Positions 31,824 to 42,737 of a stretch of 45,793 nt of DNA are shown here, one piece after another. The notes below the pieces were generated by a model. That model was not told where the DNA came from, searched no databases, and worked only from the letters and a program-made list of their open reading frames with translations. Where the stretch lies: NCBI RefSeq assembly GCF_004117935.1, contig NZ_SDOY01000121.1, forward strand, positions 1-45,793. Reading direction: 5' to 3'. Position numbers and translations under genes: made by a program. The stretch is from Streptomyces roseicoloratus. Its GTDB lineage: Bacteria; Actinomycetota; Actinomycetes; Streptomycetales; Streptomycetaceae. How positions within the stretch are numbered: the first letter of the stretch is position 1; each line of letters starts with the position of its first letter.

Positions 31824-32237
31824 GTGAGCCAGCGATCGCTCGTCCTGCTCAAGCCCGACGCCGTCCGCCGCGGTCTGATCGGCGAGATCATCGGCCGCAT
31901 CGAGCGCAAGGCGGGCTGGACCATCACGGCCCTGGAGATGCGCGAGCTGGACCAGGAGACGCTGGAGCAGCACTACGGCGAGCACAAGGGCAAGCCCTTC
32001 TACGAGCCGCTGATGGGCTTCATGCAGTCCGGCCCGGTCGTCGCGCTCGTCGTCGAGGGCGAGCGGGTCATCGAGGGCCTGCGCACCCTGGCCGGCCCGA
32101 CCGACCCGATCGCCGCCGCCCCGGGCTCCATCCGCGGCGACTTCGGCACCATCGTCCGCGAGAACCTCATCCACGCCTCGGACTCCGAGGAGTCCGCCGT
32201 CCGCGAGCTGAAGATCTTCTTCCCGGGCCTCTCCTGA
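31824..32237 (+). CDS. ndk: Nucleoside diphosphate kinase
   Basis: A 137-residue NDK transferring the gamma phosphate between nucleoside triphosphates and diphosphates. The phospho-His is His117 in ENLIHASDS. The N-terminus SQRSLVLLKPDAVRRGLIG and GTDP-type loop (GPTDPIAAAPGSIRGDFG) are typical. Start GTG 31824 with a strong aaggag. A terminator lies 110 bp downstream. Confidence 0.98.
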   Translation: MSQRSLVLLKPDAVRRGLIGEIIGRIERKAGWTITALEMRELDQETLEQHYGEHKGKPFYEPLMGFMQSGPVVALVVEGERVIEGLRTLAGPTDPIAAAPGSIRGDFGTIVRENLIHASDSEESAVRELKIFFPGLS

Positions 32238-32600
32238 CGACACCGCCCGACGGCCGTGACCTGCGGCGGCCCCGCCCGAGGGACCGGCCCGGCGGCCGCG
32301 CCCGACGGCCTGCGCTGACCCGGTGTCAGCCGATCAGCCCATGCCCGGGGGCGACCGAAGGAATTCGGTCGCCCCCAGGCATATGAACGCCGAACCCGGG
32401 AACGGATCGCCGCGTCATTCCGTCACCTATACAGAGGTGGACTGGGGTACTCCGCCGCGCGGTATCCGGGCGGGCGGCACTACGATTGGGAAAACTCCAC
32501 GCCGCACCACCCTTCAGTCACCATCTCGCCGACCTGAGAAGCCGTCAACGCTCCGCTAGGGAAGGCCCGACGCATCCTCATGGGAAACAAGGGGAACTCA
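32238..32600. other. ndk-mreB spacer: terminator plus mreB promoter region
   Basis: No gene is visible in these 363 bp. They hold the ndk terminator (32347-32376) and an AT-richer stretch from 32400 to 32500 with a possible -10 (TACGAT, 32481-32486). In S. coelicolor mreB is reported to have several promoters; the length here allows that. Confidence 0.5.
32347..32376 (+). terminator. ndk terminator hairpin
   Basis: A perfect 13-bp stem (gggggcgaccgaa / ttcggtcgccccc) with a ggaa tetraloop. Confidence 0.88.
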
Positions 32601-33620
32601 ATGTCGTTCATCGGCCGTGACATGGCTGTCGACCTCGGGACCGCCAACACGCTGGTGTACGTCAGGGGTCGAGGCATCGTTCTGAACGAGCCGTCCGTCG
32701 TCGCGATCAACACCAACACCGGCGGGATCCTCGCGGTCGGCGCCGAGGCGAAGAAGATGATCGGCCGCACGCCGGGCAACATCGTCGCCGTCCGTCCGCT
32801 CAAGGACGGGGTGATCGCCGACTTCGAGATCACCGAGCGCATGCTGCGCTACTTCATCCTGAAGATCCACAAGCGTCGCTACCTGGCCCGCCCCCGGGTC
32901 GTCGTCTGCGTGCCCTCCGGCATCACCGGAGTCGAGCGCCGCGCCGTCATCGAGGCCTCCACCCAGGCCGGCGCCCGCCAGGTGCACATCATCGAGGAGC
33001 CCATGGCCGCCGCCATCGGCTCGGGCCTCCCGGTCCACGAGGCCACCGGCAACATGGTCGTCGACATCGGCGGCGGCACCACCGAGGTGGCCGTCATCTC
33101 CCTCGGCGGAATCGTCACGGCACAGTCCATCCGGGTGGCCGGCGACGAGCTCGACAACGCGATCATCCAGCACATCAAGAAGGAGTACTCGCTCCTCCTC
33201 GGTGAGCGGACCGCCGAGCAGATCAAGATCACCATCGGTTCCGCCTACGACCTCGACCAGGACGAGCACACCGAGATCCGCGGCCGCGACCTCGTCTCCG
33301 GCCTGCCGAAGACCGTCGTCATCTCGGCGGCCGAGGTCCGCAAGGCCATCGAGGAACCGGTCAACGCCATCGTCGACGCGGTGAAGACCACCCTCGACAA
33401 GTGCCCGCCGGAACTGTCCGGTGACGTCATGGACCGCGGCATCGTTCTCACGGGTGGCGGCGCCCTGCTCCGCGGCCTCGACGAACGCCTGCGCCGCGAG
33501 ACCGGCATGCCGATCCACATCGCCGAGGACCCGCTGGACTCGGTGGCCCTGGGATCCGGCAAGTGCGTCGAGGAGTTCGAGGCGCTCCAGCAGGTCCTGG
33601 ACGCCCAGCCGCGCCGCTGA
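32601..33620 (+). CDS. mreB: Rod shape-determining protein MreB (actin homologue)
   Basis: A 339-residue actin-like ATPase. In Streptomyces it is needed mainly for spore-wall synthesis, not vegetative growth. Visible actin-fold motifs are phosphate-1 MAVDLGTANTLVYV, phosphate-2 MVVDIGGGTTEVAV and the adenosine motif GIVLTGGGALLRGLDE. I chose ATG 32601 (MSFIGRDM) because caaggggaac is well placed in front; ATG 32580 (MGNKGNSM) is an in-frame alternative seven codons upstream with a poorer site. First gene of mreB-mreC-mreD-pbp2-rodA. Confidence 0.97.
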   Translation: MSFIGRDMAVDLGTANTLVYVRGRGIVLNEPSVVAINTNTGGILAVGAEAKKMIGRTPGNIVAVRPLKDGVIADFEITERMLRYFILKIHKRRYLARPRVVVCVPSGITGVERRAVIEASTQAGARQVHIIEEPMAAAIGSGLPVHEATGNMVVDIGGGTTEVAVISLGGIVTAQSIRVAGDELDNAIIQHIKKEYSLLLGERTAEQIKITIGSAYDLDQDEHTEIRGRDLVSGLPKTVVISAAEVRKAIEEPVNAIVDAVKTTLDKCPPELSGDVMDRGIVLTGGGALLRGLDERLRRETGMPIHIAEDPLDSVALGSGKCVEEFEALQQVLDAQPRR

Positions 33621-33694
33621 CCGGCCGGGCCCCGGGCCCGTACGGTACGCACATCTGCACAATGAACCACGAGGGAAGGGCACGGCCGCCGCAC

Positions 33695-34714
33695 GTGAGG
33701 GACACACGAGAGAGCCGGCTGCTCCTGGTACTGCTGATCGCCATCGCGTTCGCACTGATCACGGTGGACATCCGGGGAGGCCAGGAGTCGCCGGTCGACG
33801 GTGCCCGACAGGCCGCGGCCGCGGTCTTCGGCCCCGTCGAGAACGGCGTCGCCTCGGCGGTCGACCCCATCGGCAACGCGATAGGAGCCGTCCGCGACTC
33901 CGGCGAGCGGCACAACCGGATCGCCGCCCTGGAGCAGGAGAACGCCGCCCTCAAGGCGAAGCTCGGCAGCGACGACCGCAACCGCAACCGGCTGCGCGAA
34001 CTCGACGCCATGCTGAAGACCGCCGGCGCCGGCCAGTACGGCATCAAGGGCGCCCAGGTCATCGCCATAGGAGCCGCCCAGGGCTTCTCCTGGACCGTCA
34101 CCATCGACATCGGCGCCCGCGACGGCGTCCGGCGCGATATGACGGTGCTCAACGGCTCCGGACTCGTCGGCCGCGTCACCACCGTCGGCCCCACCACGTC
34201 CACCGTGCTGCTCGCCAACGACCCCGACTTCACCGTCGGCACCCGCATGGAGAAGAGCGACGAGCTCGGCTTCGCCACCGGACAGGGCGACCGTCCGCTG
34301 CTCGTCCAGCTCCTCAACGGCAAGGCCGGCGTCAAGCCGGGCGACCGCCTCGTCACCTTCGGCTCCGCCGGCAACAAGCCCTTCGTGCCCGGAGTGCCCG
34401 TCGGCGAGGTCGTCCGCGTCGACCCGCTCGGCGGCAGCCTCACCCGCAACGTCCACGTCCGCCCGTACGTCGGATTCACCAAGCTCGACATCGTCGGCGT
34501 CGTGGTCCAGGCCCCGCGCACCGACCCGCGCGACATGGTCCTGCCGCCCAAGCCCAAGCCGGCCCCGACCGTCACCGTCACGGTCACCCCGCCGCCCCCG
34601 GACGGACAGAACCAAACCCAGGACCAGAACCGGCAGCAGGGCGTGAAGCCGGAGGACCAGGCCCGGCAGCCCGACGCCGACAACCCGCCGCAGGACCAGG
34701 GGGAGACACCGTGA
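33695..34714 (+). CDS. mreC: Rod shape-determining protein MreC
   Basis: About 339 residues. One N-terminal membrane helix (LLLVLLIAIAFALITV), a coiled coil (RIAALEQENAALKAKLGSDDRNRNRLREL), the periplasmic-type beta domains (VTIDIGARDGVRRDMTVLNGSGLVG, LGFATGQGDRPLLV) and a disordered Pro/Gln-rich tail from about residue 285. It scaffolds the wall-synthesis complex outside the membrane. Start GTG 33695 (VRDTRESRLLL) is the one I recall for S. coelicolor; ATG 33662 in the same frame is possible, and neither has an ideal Shine-Dalgarno. The stop overlaps mreD by 4 bp (GTGA). Confidence 0.94.
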   Translation: MRDTRESRLLLVLLIAIAFALITVDIRGGQESPVDGARQAAAAVFGPVENGVASAVDPIGNAIGAVRDSGERHNRIAALEQENAALKAKLGSDDRNRNRLRELDAMLKTAGAGQYGIKGAQVIAIGAAQGFSWTVTIDIGARDGVRRDMTVLNGSGLVGRVTTVGPTTSTVLLANDPDFTVGTRMEKSDELGFATGQGDRPLLVQLLNGKAGVKPGDRLVTFGSAGNKPFVPGVPVGEVVRVDPLGGSLTRNVHVRPYVGFTKLDIVGVVVQAPRTDPRDMVLPPKPKPAPTVTVTVTPPPPDGQNQTQDQNRQQGVKPEDQARQPDADNPPQDQGETP

Positions 34715-35379
34715 AGCTCAACCGCATCCTCCTCTCCGCCGCCCTGATCGTCGTCGCGCTCGTCGTCCAGGTCTCCGTCCTCGCCCGCCTCCAGCTCCCC
34801 GGCGCCGTCCCCGACCTCGTCCTGCTCACCGTCGTGGCCCTCGCCCTGGTGCACGGACACGTCACCGGCGCCCTCGTCGGCTTCACCGCCGGCCTGCTCG
34901 CCGACCTCGCCCCGCCCGCCGACCACGCCGCCGGACGCTACGCGCTCGTCCTGTGCGTCGTCGGCTACCTCTGCGGCCTCGCCCGCCCCGAGAACGGCCG
35001 GCTCAAGTCCGCCACCGGACCCATGGCCGTGGTCGTCGCCGCCGCCGTCGGCTCCACCCTCCTCTACGCGGGCGTCGGCGCCCTCGTCGGCGACACCGCC
35101 GCCCGCCATGTCGGCCTCGGCTCCCTGCTGTTCACCGCGGCCCTCTACGACCTGCTCCTCGCGCCCTTCACCGTGCCGCTCATCATGGCCGTCGCCCGGC
35201 GCGCGGAGAACGACCCGCTGGCCGAGGCCAACGGAGCGGGCGGAGCCGACGTCGCCTCCGGCTGGCTCTCCTCCGGCACCGGCCTGAGGATCGGCACCCA
35301 GCGCAGCGGCCTGCTCGTCAAGGCCGCCCGCACGCGCGCCGGACGCGCCGGACGCATCAAGGGAGTCAAGCGACTGTGA
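34711..35379 (+). CDS. mreD: Rod shape-determining protein MreD
   Basis: A 222-residue membrane protein with five or six helices (ILLSAALIVVALVVQVSVLA, VPDLVLLTVVALALVHG, GFTAGLLADLAPP, AVVVAAAVGSTLLYAGVGALVG, TVPLIMAV) and a basic tail (RAGRAGRIKGVKRL) longer than in E. coli MreD. GTG 34711 overlaps the mreC stop by 4 bp, so the two are translationally coupled. pbp2 starts 19 bp after its stop. Confidence 0.95.
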   Translation: MKLNRILLSAALIVVALVVQVSVLARLQLPGAVPDLVLLTVVALALVHGHVTGALVGFTAGLLADLAPPADHAAGRYALVLCVVGYLCGLARPENGRLKSATGPMAVVVAAAVGSTLLYAGVGALVGDTAARHVGLGSLLFTAALYDLLLAPFTVPLIMAVARRAENDPLAEANGAGGADVASGWLSSGTGLRIGTQRSGLLVKAARTRAGRAGRIKGVKRL

Positions 35380-35398
35380 CCCAGGGGGCAGCGGCAGC

Positions 35399-37594
35399 AT
35401 GAGCAACATCCCCGAGACCGGGCGGACACCCCGCGTCCAGATCCGGCTCGTCGTCATCCAGGTACTCGTCTTCTCCCTGCTCTTCACCCTCGGCGGACGC
35501 CTCTGGTACCTCCAGATCCGCAACGGCAAGGAGTACGCCGACGAGGCCAAGAGCAACAACATCCAGCAGGTCGTCCAGCCCGCCGTGCGCGGCTCCATCC
35601 TCGACGCCCGCGGCGTTCCGCTCGCCGACAACGAGACCCGGCTCGTGGTCTCCGCCTCGCGCACCGAGCTGATGAAGATGAAGGACGACGGCAAGGCCGT
35701 CCTCACCCGGCTCGCCGGCGTCCTGGGCATGAAGCCCCAGGACGTCATGAACAAGATCCGGCTCTGCGACTCCCGGACGCCCAAGCCCTGCTGGAACGGC
35801 TCCCCCTACCAGCCCATCCCGGTGACCGACAAGGCCACCACCCAGCAGGCCCTGACCATCCGCGAGGCCTCCGAGGACTTCCCCGGCATCACCGCCGAAC
35901 TCGCCGCCGTCCGCCGCTACCCGGCCCCCGGCAAGGCCCGCACCTCCCAGGTCCTCGGCTACCTCTCGCCCGTCACCGACGACGAGATCGAGAAGGCCAA
36001 GGACAGCGAATCGCCGTTCCTCCGCTCCGACCAGGTGGGCCGCTCCGGCATCGAGCGCACCTACGACAAGGAACTGCGCGGCCAGGCCGGCGTCACCCGC
36101 TACGAGGTGGACAACCTCGGCCGCGTCATGGGCCAGACGAAGTCCGACCCCGGCGTGGCCGGCTCCACCCTCGTCACCAGCATCGACGCCCGCGTGCAGG
36201 CCGTCGCCGAGTACGAGCTCGCCCAGGCCATGAAGACGGTGCGCGGCGAGACCGACAAGATCACCGGCCGCCCGTACGAGGCGGACTCGGGCGCCGTCGT
36301 CGTCATGGAGTCGAAGACCGGCCGCGTCATCGCCATGGCCTCCCAGCCCGACTACGACCCCAACGTCTGGGTCGGCGGCATCTCCGCCAAGGACTACGCC
36401 GCCCTCACCAGCAAGGACTCCAACTACCCGCTGCTCAACCGGGCCATCCAGGGCCAGGCCCCGGCCGGCTCCGTCTTCAAGGTCGTGTCGGCGAGCGCCG
36501 CCGTGCGCGCCGGCCACGACTTCAACGACAAGTACCTCTGCAGCAGCTCGTACAGCATGGGCAACCGCAGCTTCGCGAACTTCGAGTCCCAGGGCCACGG
36601 CCCCATCACCCTCGGCGACGCCCTCAAGTACTCCTGCAACACCGTCTTCTACCGCCTCGGCCACCAGGAGTGGATCCGCGACGGCGGCCTCAAGCCCAAG
36701 AAGGACGCCAAGGACTGGTTCTACCGGACCGCCCGCGACTTCGGCTTCGGCGGCGAGACCGGCATCGACCTCCCCAACGAGGTCAAGGGCCGCATCCCGG
36801 ACCGCCAGTGGAAGCAGAGCTTCTGGGAGGCCAACAAGGACGCCTGGTGCAAGCAGGGCAGGAAGGGCGGCACGTACGTCGAGCAGATCGCGTACGAGAG
36901 CTGCCTCGAAGGCAACCAGCTGAAGGCCTACGACAGCATCAACTTCGCCATCGGCCAGGGCGACGTCCTCATCACCCCCATCCAGCTCGCCACCGTCTAC
37001 GCGGCCATCAGCAACGGCGGCACCCTCTACGACCCCACCGTCGGCAAGGCCGTGATCAGCCCCGACGGCAAGAAGGTCCGGGAGATCAAGCCCCAGGCCC
37101 ACGGCCGGCTGCCCGTCGACGCCAAGACCATCAAGGACCTCGACAAGGGCCTGCGCTCCGTCGTCGAACCCGGCGGCACCGCCGCCTGGCGCTTCGGCGG
37201 CTGGCCCCAGGACAAGATCCCCATGCACGCCAAGACCGGCACCGCCCAGGTCTACGGCAAGCAGACCACCTCCTGGTTCGCGACCTACACCCGCGACTAC
37301 ACCATCGTCATGACGATCTCCCAGGGCGGCACCGGCTCCGGCGCCTCCGGCCCCGCCGTGCGCAACATCTACGACGCCCTCTACGGCCTCGACGACGCCG
37401 GCAACCAGGACCTCAAGCGGGCCCTCCTGCCCCAGCCGCAGAAGACCCTGCCGAAGATCAACCCCGACGGCACCATCGAGGCACCCGCCGTCAAGCCGTA
37501 CGACCCCAAGTCGCAGCTGGTCGACCCGAACGCCGAGGAGGACCGCGGCGGACAGGAACCGCTCCACGGCCCGCCCCCCTTCCTGAGGGACTGA
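35399..37594 (+). CDS. mrdA: Penicillin-binding protein 2 (class B transpeptidase of the Mre complex)
   Basis: A 731-residue cell-wall transpeptidase. N-terminal membrane anchor IRLVVIQVLVFSLLFTLGG, dimerisation domain (VRGSILDARGVPLA), and transpeptidase domain with S-x-x-K = SVFK at 358-361, S-x-N = SCN at 412-414 and KTG at 612-614. Several Cys in the C-terminal half (YLCSSS, AWCKQG, ESCLEG) may form disulfides. It works with RodA in lateral and spore-wall synthesis. No strong Shine-Dalgarno (ccagggggcagcggcagc precedes the ATG). rodA follows after 3 bp. Streptomyces literature calls it pbp2. Confidence 0.96.
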   Translation: MSNIPETGRTPRVQIRLVVIQVLVFSLLFTLGGRLWYLQIRNGKEYADEAKSNNIQQVVQPAVRGSILDARGVPLADNETRLVVSASRTELMKMKDDGKAVLTRLAGVLGMKPQDVMNKIRLCDSRTPKPCWNGSPYQPIPVTDKATTQQALTIREASEDFPGITAELAAVRRYPAPGKARTSQVLGYLSPVTDDEIEKAKDSESPFLRSDQVGRSGIERTYDKELRGQAGVTRYEVDNLGRVMGQTKSDPGVAGSTLVTSIDARVQAVAEYELAQAMKTVRGETDKITGRPYEADSGAVVVMESKTGRVIAMASQPDYDPNVWVGGISAKDYAALTSKDSNYPLLNRAIQGQAPAGSVFKVVSASAAVRAGHDFNDKYLCSSSYSMGNRSFANFESQGHGPITLGDALKYSCNTVFYRLGHQEWIRDGGLKPKKDAKDWFYRTARDFGFGGETGIDLPNEVKGRIPDRQWKQSFWEANKDAWCKQGRKGGTYVEQIAYESCLEGNQLKAYDSINFAIGQGDVLITPIQLATVYAAISNGGTLYDPTVGKAVISPDGKKVREIKPQAHGRLPVDAKTIKDLDKGLRSVVEPGGTAAWRFGGWPQDKIPMHAKTGTAQVYGKQTTSWFATYTRDYTIVMTISQGGTGSGASGPAVRNIYDALYGLDDAGNQDLKRALLPQPQKTLPKINPDGTIEAPAVKPYDPKSQLVDPNAEEDRGGQEPLHGPPPFLRD

Positions 37595-37597
37595 CCG

Positions 37598-38797
37598 ATG
37601 ACGACACGCACGAGTTTCTCCGTCTCCCGCTACGCACCCGAACGCGGCGCCCTCGCCCGGATCACCGCCCGCGACTCGGTGCTGCGCCGGCTCGACTGGC
37701 CGATCCTGCTGTCCTCGCTGGCGCTCTCGCTCATCGGCGCCCTGCTCGTCTGGTCCGCCACCCGCGGCCGCACCGAACTGAACCAGGGCGACCCGTACTA
37801 CTTCCTGTTCCGCCACGTCCTGAACACCGGCATCGGGCTCGCCCTGATGATCGGCACCGTCTGGCTCGGCCACCGCACCCTGCGCGGCGCCGTACCGATC
37901 CTCTACGGCATCTCGATCCTGCTGATCCTCGCCGTCCTCACCCCGCTCGGCGCCACCATCAACGGCGCCCACGCGTGGATCGTCATCGGCGGTGGCTTCT
38001 CGCTCCAGCCCAGCGAGTTCGTGAAGATCACCATCATCCTGGTGATGGCCATGCTGCTCGCCGCCAAGGTCGACGCCGGCGACCAGCTCCACCCCGACCA
38101 CGGCACCGTCGCCAAGGCCCTCGCCCTGGCCGCCCTGCCCATGGGCATCGTCATGCTGATGCCCGACCTCGGCTCCGTCATGGTCATGGCCGTCATCGTG
38201 CTCGGCGTCCTGCTCGCCTCCGGCGCCTCCAACCGCTGGGTCCTCGGCCTCATCGGCGCGGGCGTCCTCGGCGCGGTCCTGGTCACCACGCTCGGCATGC
38301 TCGACGAGTACCAGATCAACCGCTTCGCCGCCTTCGCCAACCCCGAACTCGACCCGGCCGGCGTCGGCTACAACACCAACCAGGCCCGCATCGCGATCGG
38401 CTCCGGCGGCCTGTACGGCGCGGGCCTCTTCAAGGGCCACCAGACCACCGGCCAGTTCGTGCCCGAGCAGCAGACCGACTTCATCTTCACCGTCGCCGGC
38501 GAGGAACTCGGCTTCATCGGCGCCGGTCTCATCCTCGCGCTGCTCGGCGTGATCCTGTGGCGCGCCTGCCGCATCGCCCGCGAGACGACCGAGCTGTACG
38601 GCACGGTCGTGGCCGCCGGCATCATCGCCTGGTTCGCCTTCCAGTCCTTCGAGAACATCGGCATGACCCTCGGCATCATGCCGGTCGCGGGCCTGCCCCT
38701 GCCGTTCGTGTCGTACGGCGGCTCGTCGATGTTCGCGGTGTGGGTGGCGATCGGACTGCTCCAGTCGATCAGGGTGCAGCGGCCGATGAGCGCGTGA
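37598..38797 (+). CDS. rodA: RodA/FtsW/SpoVE family peptidoglycan glycosyltransferase
   Basis: A 399-residue SEDS protein with about ten membrane helices. Family motifs seen are INGAHAWIVIGGGFSLQPSEFVKI, YNTNQARIAIGSGGLYGAG, QTDFIFTVAGEELGFIGA and LPLPFVSYGGSSMFAVW. It polymerises lipid II together with PBP2. In S. coelicolor this gene is called sfr. It is the last gene of the mre operon; no clear terminator is seen after it. Confidence 0.97.
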   Translation: MTTRTSFSVSRYAPERGALARITARDSVLRRLDWPILLSSLALSLIGALLVWSATRGRTELNQGDPYYFLFRHVLNTGIGLALMIGTVWLGHRTLRGAVPILYGISILLILAVLTPLGATINGAHAWIVIGGGFSLQPSEFVKITIILVMAMLLAAKVDAGDQLHPDHGTVAKALALAALPMGIVMLMPDLGSVMVMAVIVLGVLLASGASNRWVLGLIGAGVLGAVLVTTLGMLDEYQINRFAAFANPELDPAGVGYNTNQARIAIGSGGLYGAGLFKGHQTTGQFVPEQQTDFIFTVAGEELGFIGAGLILALLGVILWRACRIARETTELYGTVVAAGIIAWFAFQSFENIGMTLGIMPVAGLPLPFVSYGGSSMFAVWVAIGLLQSIRVQRPMSA

Positions 38798-38947
38798 CCC
38801 GGGGCGCGGACGCGCGACGGCCCGCGCACCCTGCCCCCGGCCCGCGGACCGCACCCCTTTCCCGCGCACCCCGCACCCTGCCCGCGGCACCCGCCCTCGG
38901 CCCGCGGCCCCTGCCCCCGGCCCGCGCACCCCAACACCACCGGCACA

Positions 38948-39001
38948 CCCCGCCCTTTTCCCCGCACCCCGCCCTTTTCCCCCGCACCCTGCCCTTTCCC
39001 C
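38948..39001. repeat. C-tract tandem repeat (G-quadruplex/i-motif prone) upstream of the CYTH-CHAD gene
   Basis: Nine C-tracts of three or more occur in 54 bp. They are built from a 19-20-bp unit ccccgcccttttccccgca at 38948-38966, 38967-38986 and a degenerate third copy at 38987-39001. The complement has nine G-tracts. The whole spacer 38798-39000 is cytosine-rich with few G runs. The predicted -35 position falls inside the third copy. Confidence 0.85.
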
Positions 39002-39011
39002 GTCGGCCGTC

Positions 39012-39017
39012 TAGATT
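39012..39017 (+). promoter_or_regulatory. CYTH-CHAD -10 box; leaderless message predicted
   Basis: TAGATT ends 6 nt before the ATG at 39024, with no Shine-Dalgarno. This is the third gene in the window with this geometry. Confidence 0.65.
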
Positions 39018-39023
39018 CGATGC

Positions 39024-40559
39024 ATGACGGACGGCGCGGAGACCAAGCGCGAGACCGAGCGGAAGTACGAGGCCCCCGAGGGAACGGCGGTCCCTGACCT
39101 CACCACGGTCCGGGGCGTGGCGGCCGTCCGCGACGAGGGCGTCACCGAACTCGACGCGGTCTACCACGACACGCCCGACCTGCGCCTCGCCGCCGACTCC
39201 CTCACCCTGCGCCGCCGCACCGGCGGCGAGGACGCCGGCTGGCACCTGAAGTTCCCCGTCGCCTCCGGCATCCGCGACGAGATCAGGGCCCCGCTCTCGG
39301 ACAGCCTCCCCGGCGCCCTGGCGGGGCTCCTGCGTTCCCGCGTCCGCGACCGCACGGTCGTCCCCGTCGTCCGCCTCCGCACCTCCCGCCACGTCCGCCG
39401 GCTCACCGCCGAGGACGGCACCCCCCTCGCCGAACTCTCCGTCGACACCGTCCACGCCGAACACCTGCCGACCGGCGCCCGGACCTCCTGGACCGAGATC
39501 GAGGTCGAACTCGCCGACGACGCCGACGAAACCGTCCTCGACGCGGTCGGGAGACACCTGAAGAAGGCGGGCATCCACCCGTCGAAAGCCCCCTCCAAAC
39601 TGGCCAGAGCCCTCGAGGACACGGGCGCCCGTCCGGCCGGAGGCCAGGCCGCCGCCCCGGCCCCGTGCCCCGCCGGCACCGCCGGACACGCCGTCCTCGC
39701 GTACGTGCGCGAACAGGCCGACGCGCTCGTCGCCCTCGATCCCGCCGTGCGACGGGACCTGCCCGACGCCGTGCACCGGATGCGCGTCGCCTCCCGCCGC
39801 CTGCGCAGCGCCCTCAAGACGTACCGGAAAGTGCTCGACCGGACCGTCACCGACCCGCTCGGCGACGAGCTGAAATGGCTCGCCGGGGAACTCGGCCGGG
39901 CACGTGACCTGGAGGTCCTGGAAGCCCGCCTGCACGCCGCGCTCGACGCGCTGCCGCCCGAGCAGACCATCGGACCCGTCCGCGCCCGGCTGCGCACCTG
40001 GCGCGCGGCCAGGGACAGGGAAGCCCGCCGCCACGTCCTCGACGCCCTCGACTCCGACCGCCACCTGGCCCTCCTCGGCCGCCTCGACGCCCTCCTCGCC
40101 GACCCGCCCCTGCTCCCCGGCGCGAAGAAGAAGGCGGCCGAGGTCCTGCCCAAGGCGATCCGCCGCGACCACCGCCGCCTCTCCCACCGCATCGACCGCG
40201 CCCTCGCCCTCGACCCCGGCCACGAACGCGACCTCGCCCTCCACGAGGCCCGCAAGGCCGCCAAACGCGCCCGCTACGCCGGCGACGCCGCCGTACCGAC
40301 CCTCGGCAAGCCGGCCAGGCGTTACGCGAAACGCGTCAAGGCCGTGCAGACCTGCCTCGGCGAACACCAGGACGCCGTCGTCGCCCGCGGCGCCCTGCTC
40401 GACCTCGCCGACGAGGCCCACGCGGCCGGCGAGACCGCGTTCACCTGGGGCGTCCTGCACGCGCGGGAGGGCGCCGCGGCCCAGGCCAGGCAGCAGGAGC
40501 TCCCGGCGCTCTGGCGGCGGGCCTCGGCCCGGCGAATCCGGGCGGCGCTGGGCCGCTGA
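39024..40559 (+). CDS. CYTH and CHAD domain-containing protein
   Basis: A 511-residue protein. The N-terminal CYTH domain (about 1-200) begins with the E-x-E-x-K signature as ETERK and keeps the acidic/basic beta-barrel residues (YHDTPDLRLAADSLTLRRR, WHLKFP, WTEIEVEL). The C-terminal CHAD domain (about 225-510) has conserved His/Arg/Lys helices HRMRVASRRLRSALKTYR and HEARKAAKRARYA. CYTH proteins bind triphosphates; CHAD domains bind polyphosphate. A polyphosphate-linked or triphosphatase role is inferred. The start is fixed by ETERK and the -10 box. The radical SAM gene begins 52 bp later. Confidence 0.93.
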   Translation: MTDGAETKRETERKYEAPEGTAVPDLTTVRGVAAVRDEGVTELDAVYHDTPDLRLAADSLTLRRRTGGEDAGWHLKFPVASGIRDEIRAPLSDSLPGALAGLLRSRVRDRTVVPVVRLRTSRHVRRLTAEDGTPLAELSVDTVHAEHLPTGARTSWTEIEVELADDADETVLDAVGRHLKKAGIHPSKAPSKLARALEDTGARPAGGQAAAPAPCPAGTAGHAVLAYVREQADALVALDPAVRRDLPDAVHRMRVASRRLRSALKTYRKVLDRTVTDPLGDELKWLAGELGRARDLEVLEARLHAALDALPPEQTIGPVRARLRTWRAARDREARRHVLDALDSDRHLALLGRLDALLADPPLLPGAKKKAAEVLPKAIRRDHRRLSHRIDRALALDPGHERDLALHEARKAAKRARYAGDAAVPTLGKPARRYAKRVKAVQTCLGEHQDAVVARGALLDLADEAHAAGETAFTWGVLHAREGAAAQARQQELPALWRRASARRIRAALGR

Positions 40560-40611
40560 GCACCGGGGTACGCTTGAGAGTCGCCCCCCTGCCAGCTCAC
40601 GAAGGTTCGAG

Positions 40612-42540
<1,929 letters not shown>

Positions 42541-42542
42541 CC

Positions 42543-42731
42543 GTGACCAGCGGCGATGCCATCCAACGGATGGCTGAGCCGCTTGCCGGCATCTCCGAGG
42601 CGGACCGCGCCGGAGCCCTTCGAGGGCTCGGCGCGAAGGAGCGCGAGCAGACTCCCCGCCGTGAGCGGCGCGCGCCGCTTCCCGCCCCTCGGCGAGGCTC
42701 GGGGATCGTCTCGGCGGTCGAGTGGGTGTAA
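42543..42731 (+). CDS. Possible small coupled ORF (62 residues), doubtful
   Basis: GTG 42543 lies 2 nt after the radical SAM stop and opens 62 codons (VTSGDAIQRMAEPLAGISEA...). The protein begins helical and ends Arg/Pro-rich. GC at third positions looks lower than in neighbouring genes. There is no recognised domain. It could be a translationally coupled small protein or random open frame. Confidence 0.25.
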   Translation: MTSGDAIQRMAEPLAGISEADRAGALRGLGAKEREQTPRRERRAPLPAPRRGSGIVSAVEWV

Positions 42732-42737
42732 GGCGTG

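Noticed and set aside
32323..32559. Open frame between ndk and mreB
   Set aside because: It runs through the ndk terminator hairpin and the mreB promoter region, has no Shine-Dalgarno and shows no recognisable sequence.
35366..38929. Long minus-strand open frame opposite pbp2 and rodA
   Set aside because: Antisense to two clear homologues with intact active-site motifs; its product is a low-complexity Gly/Val/Asp/Ala mix.
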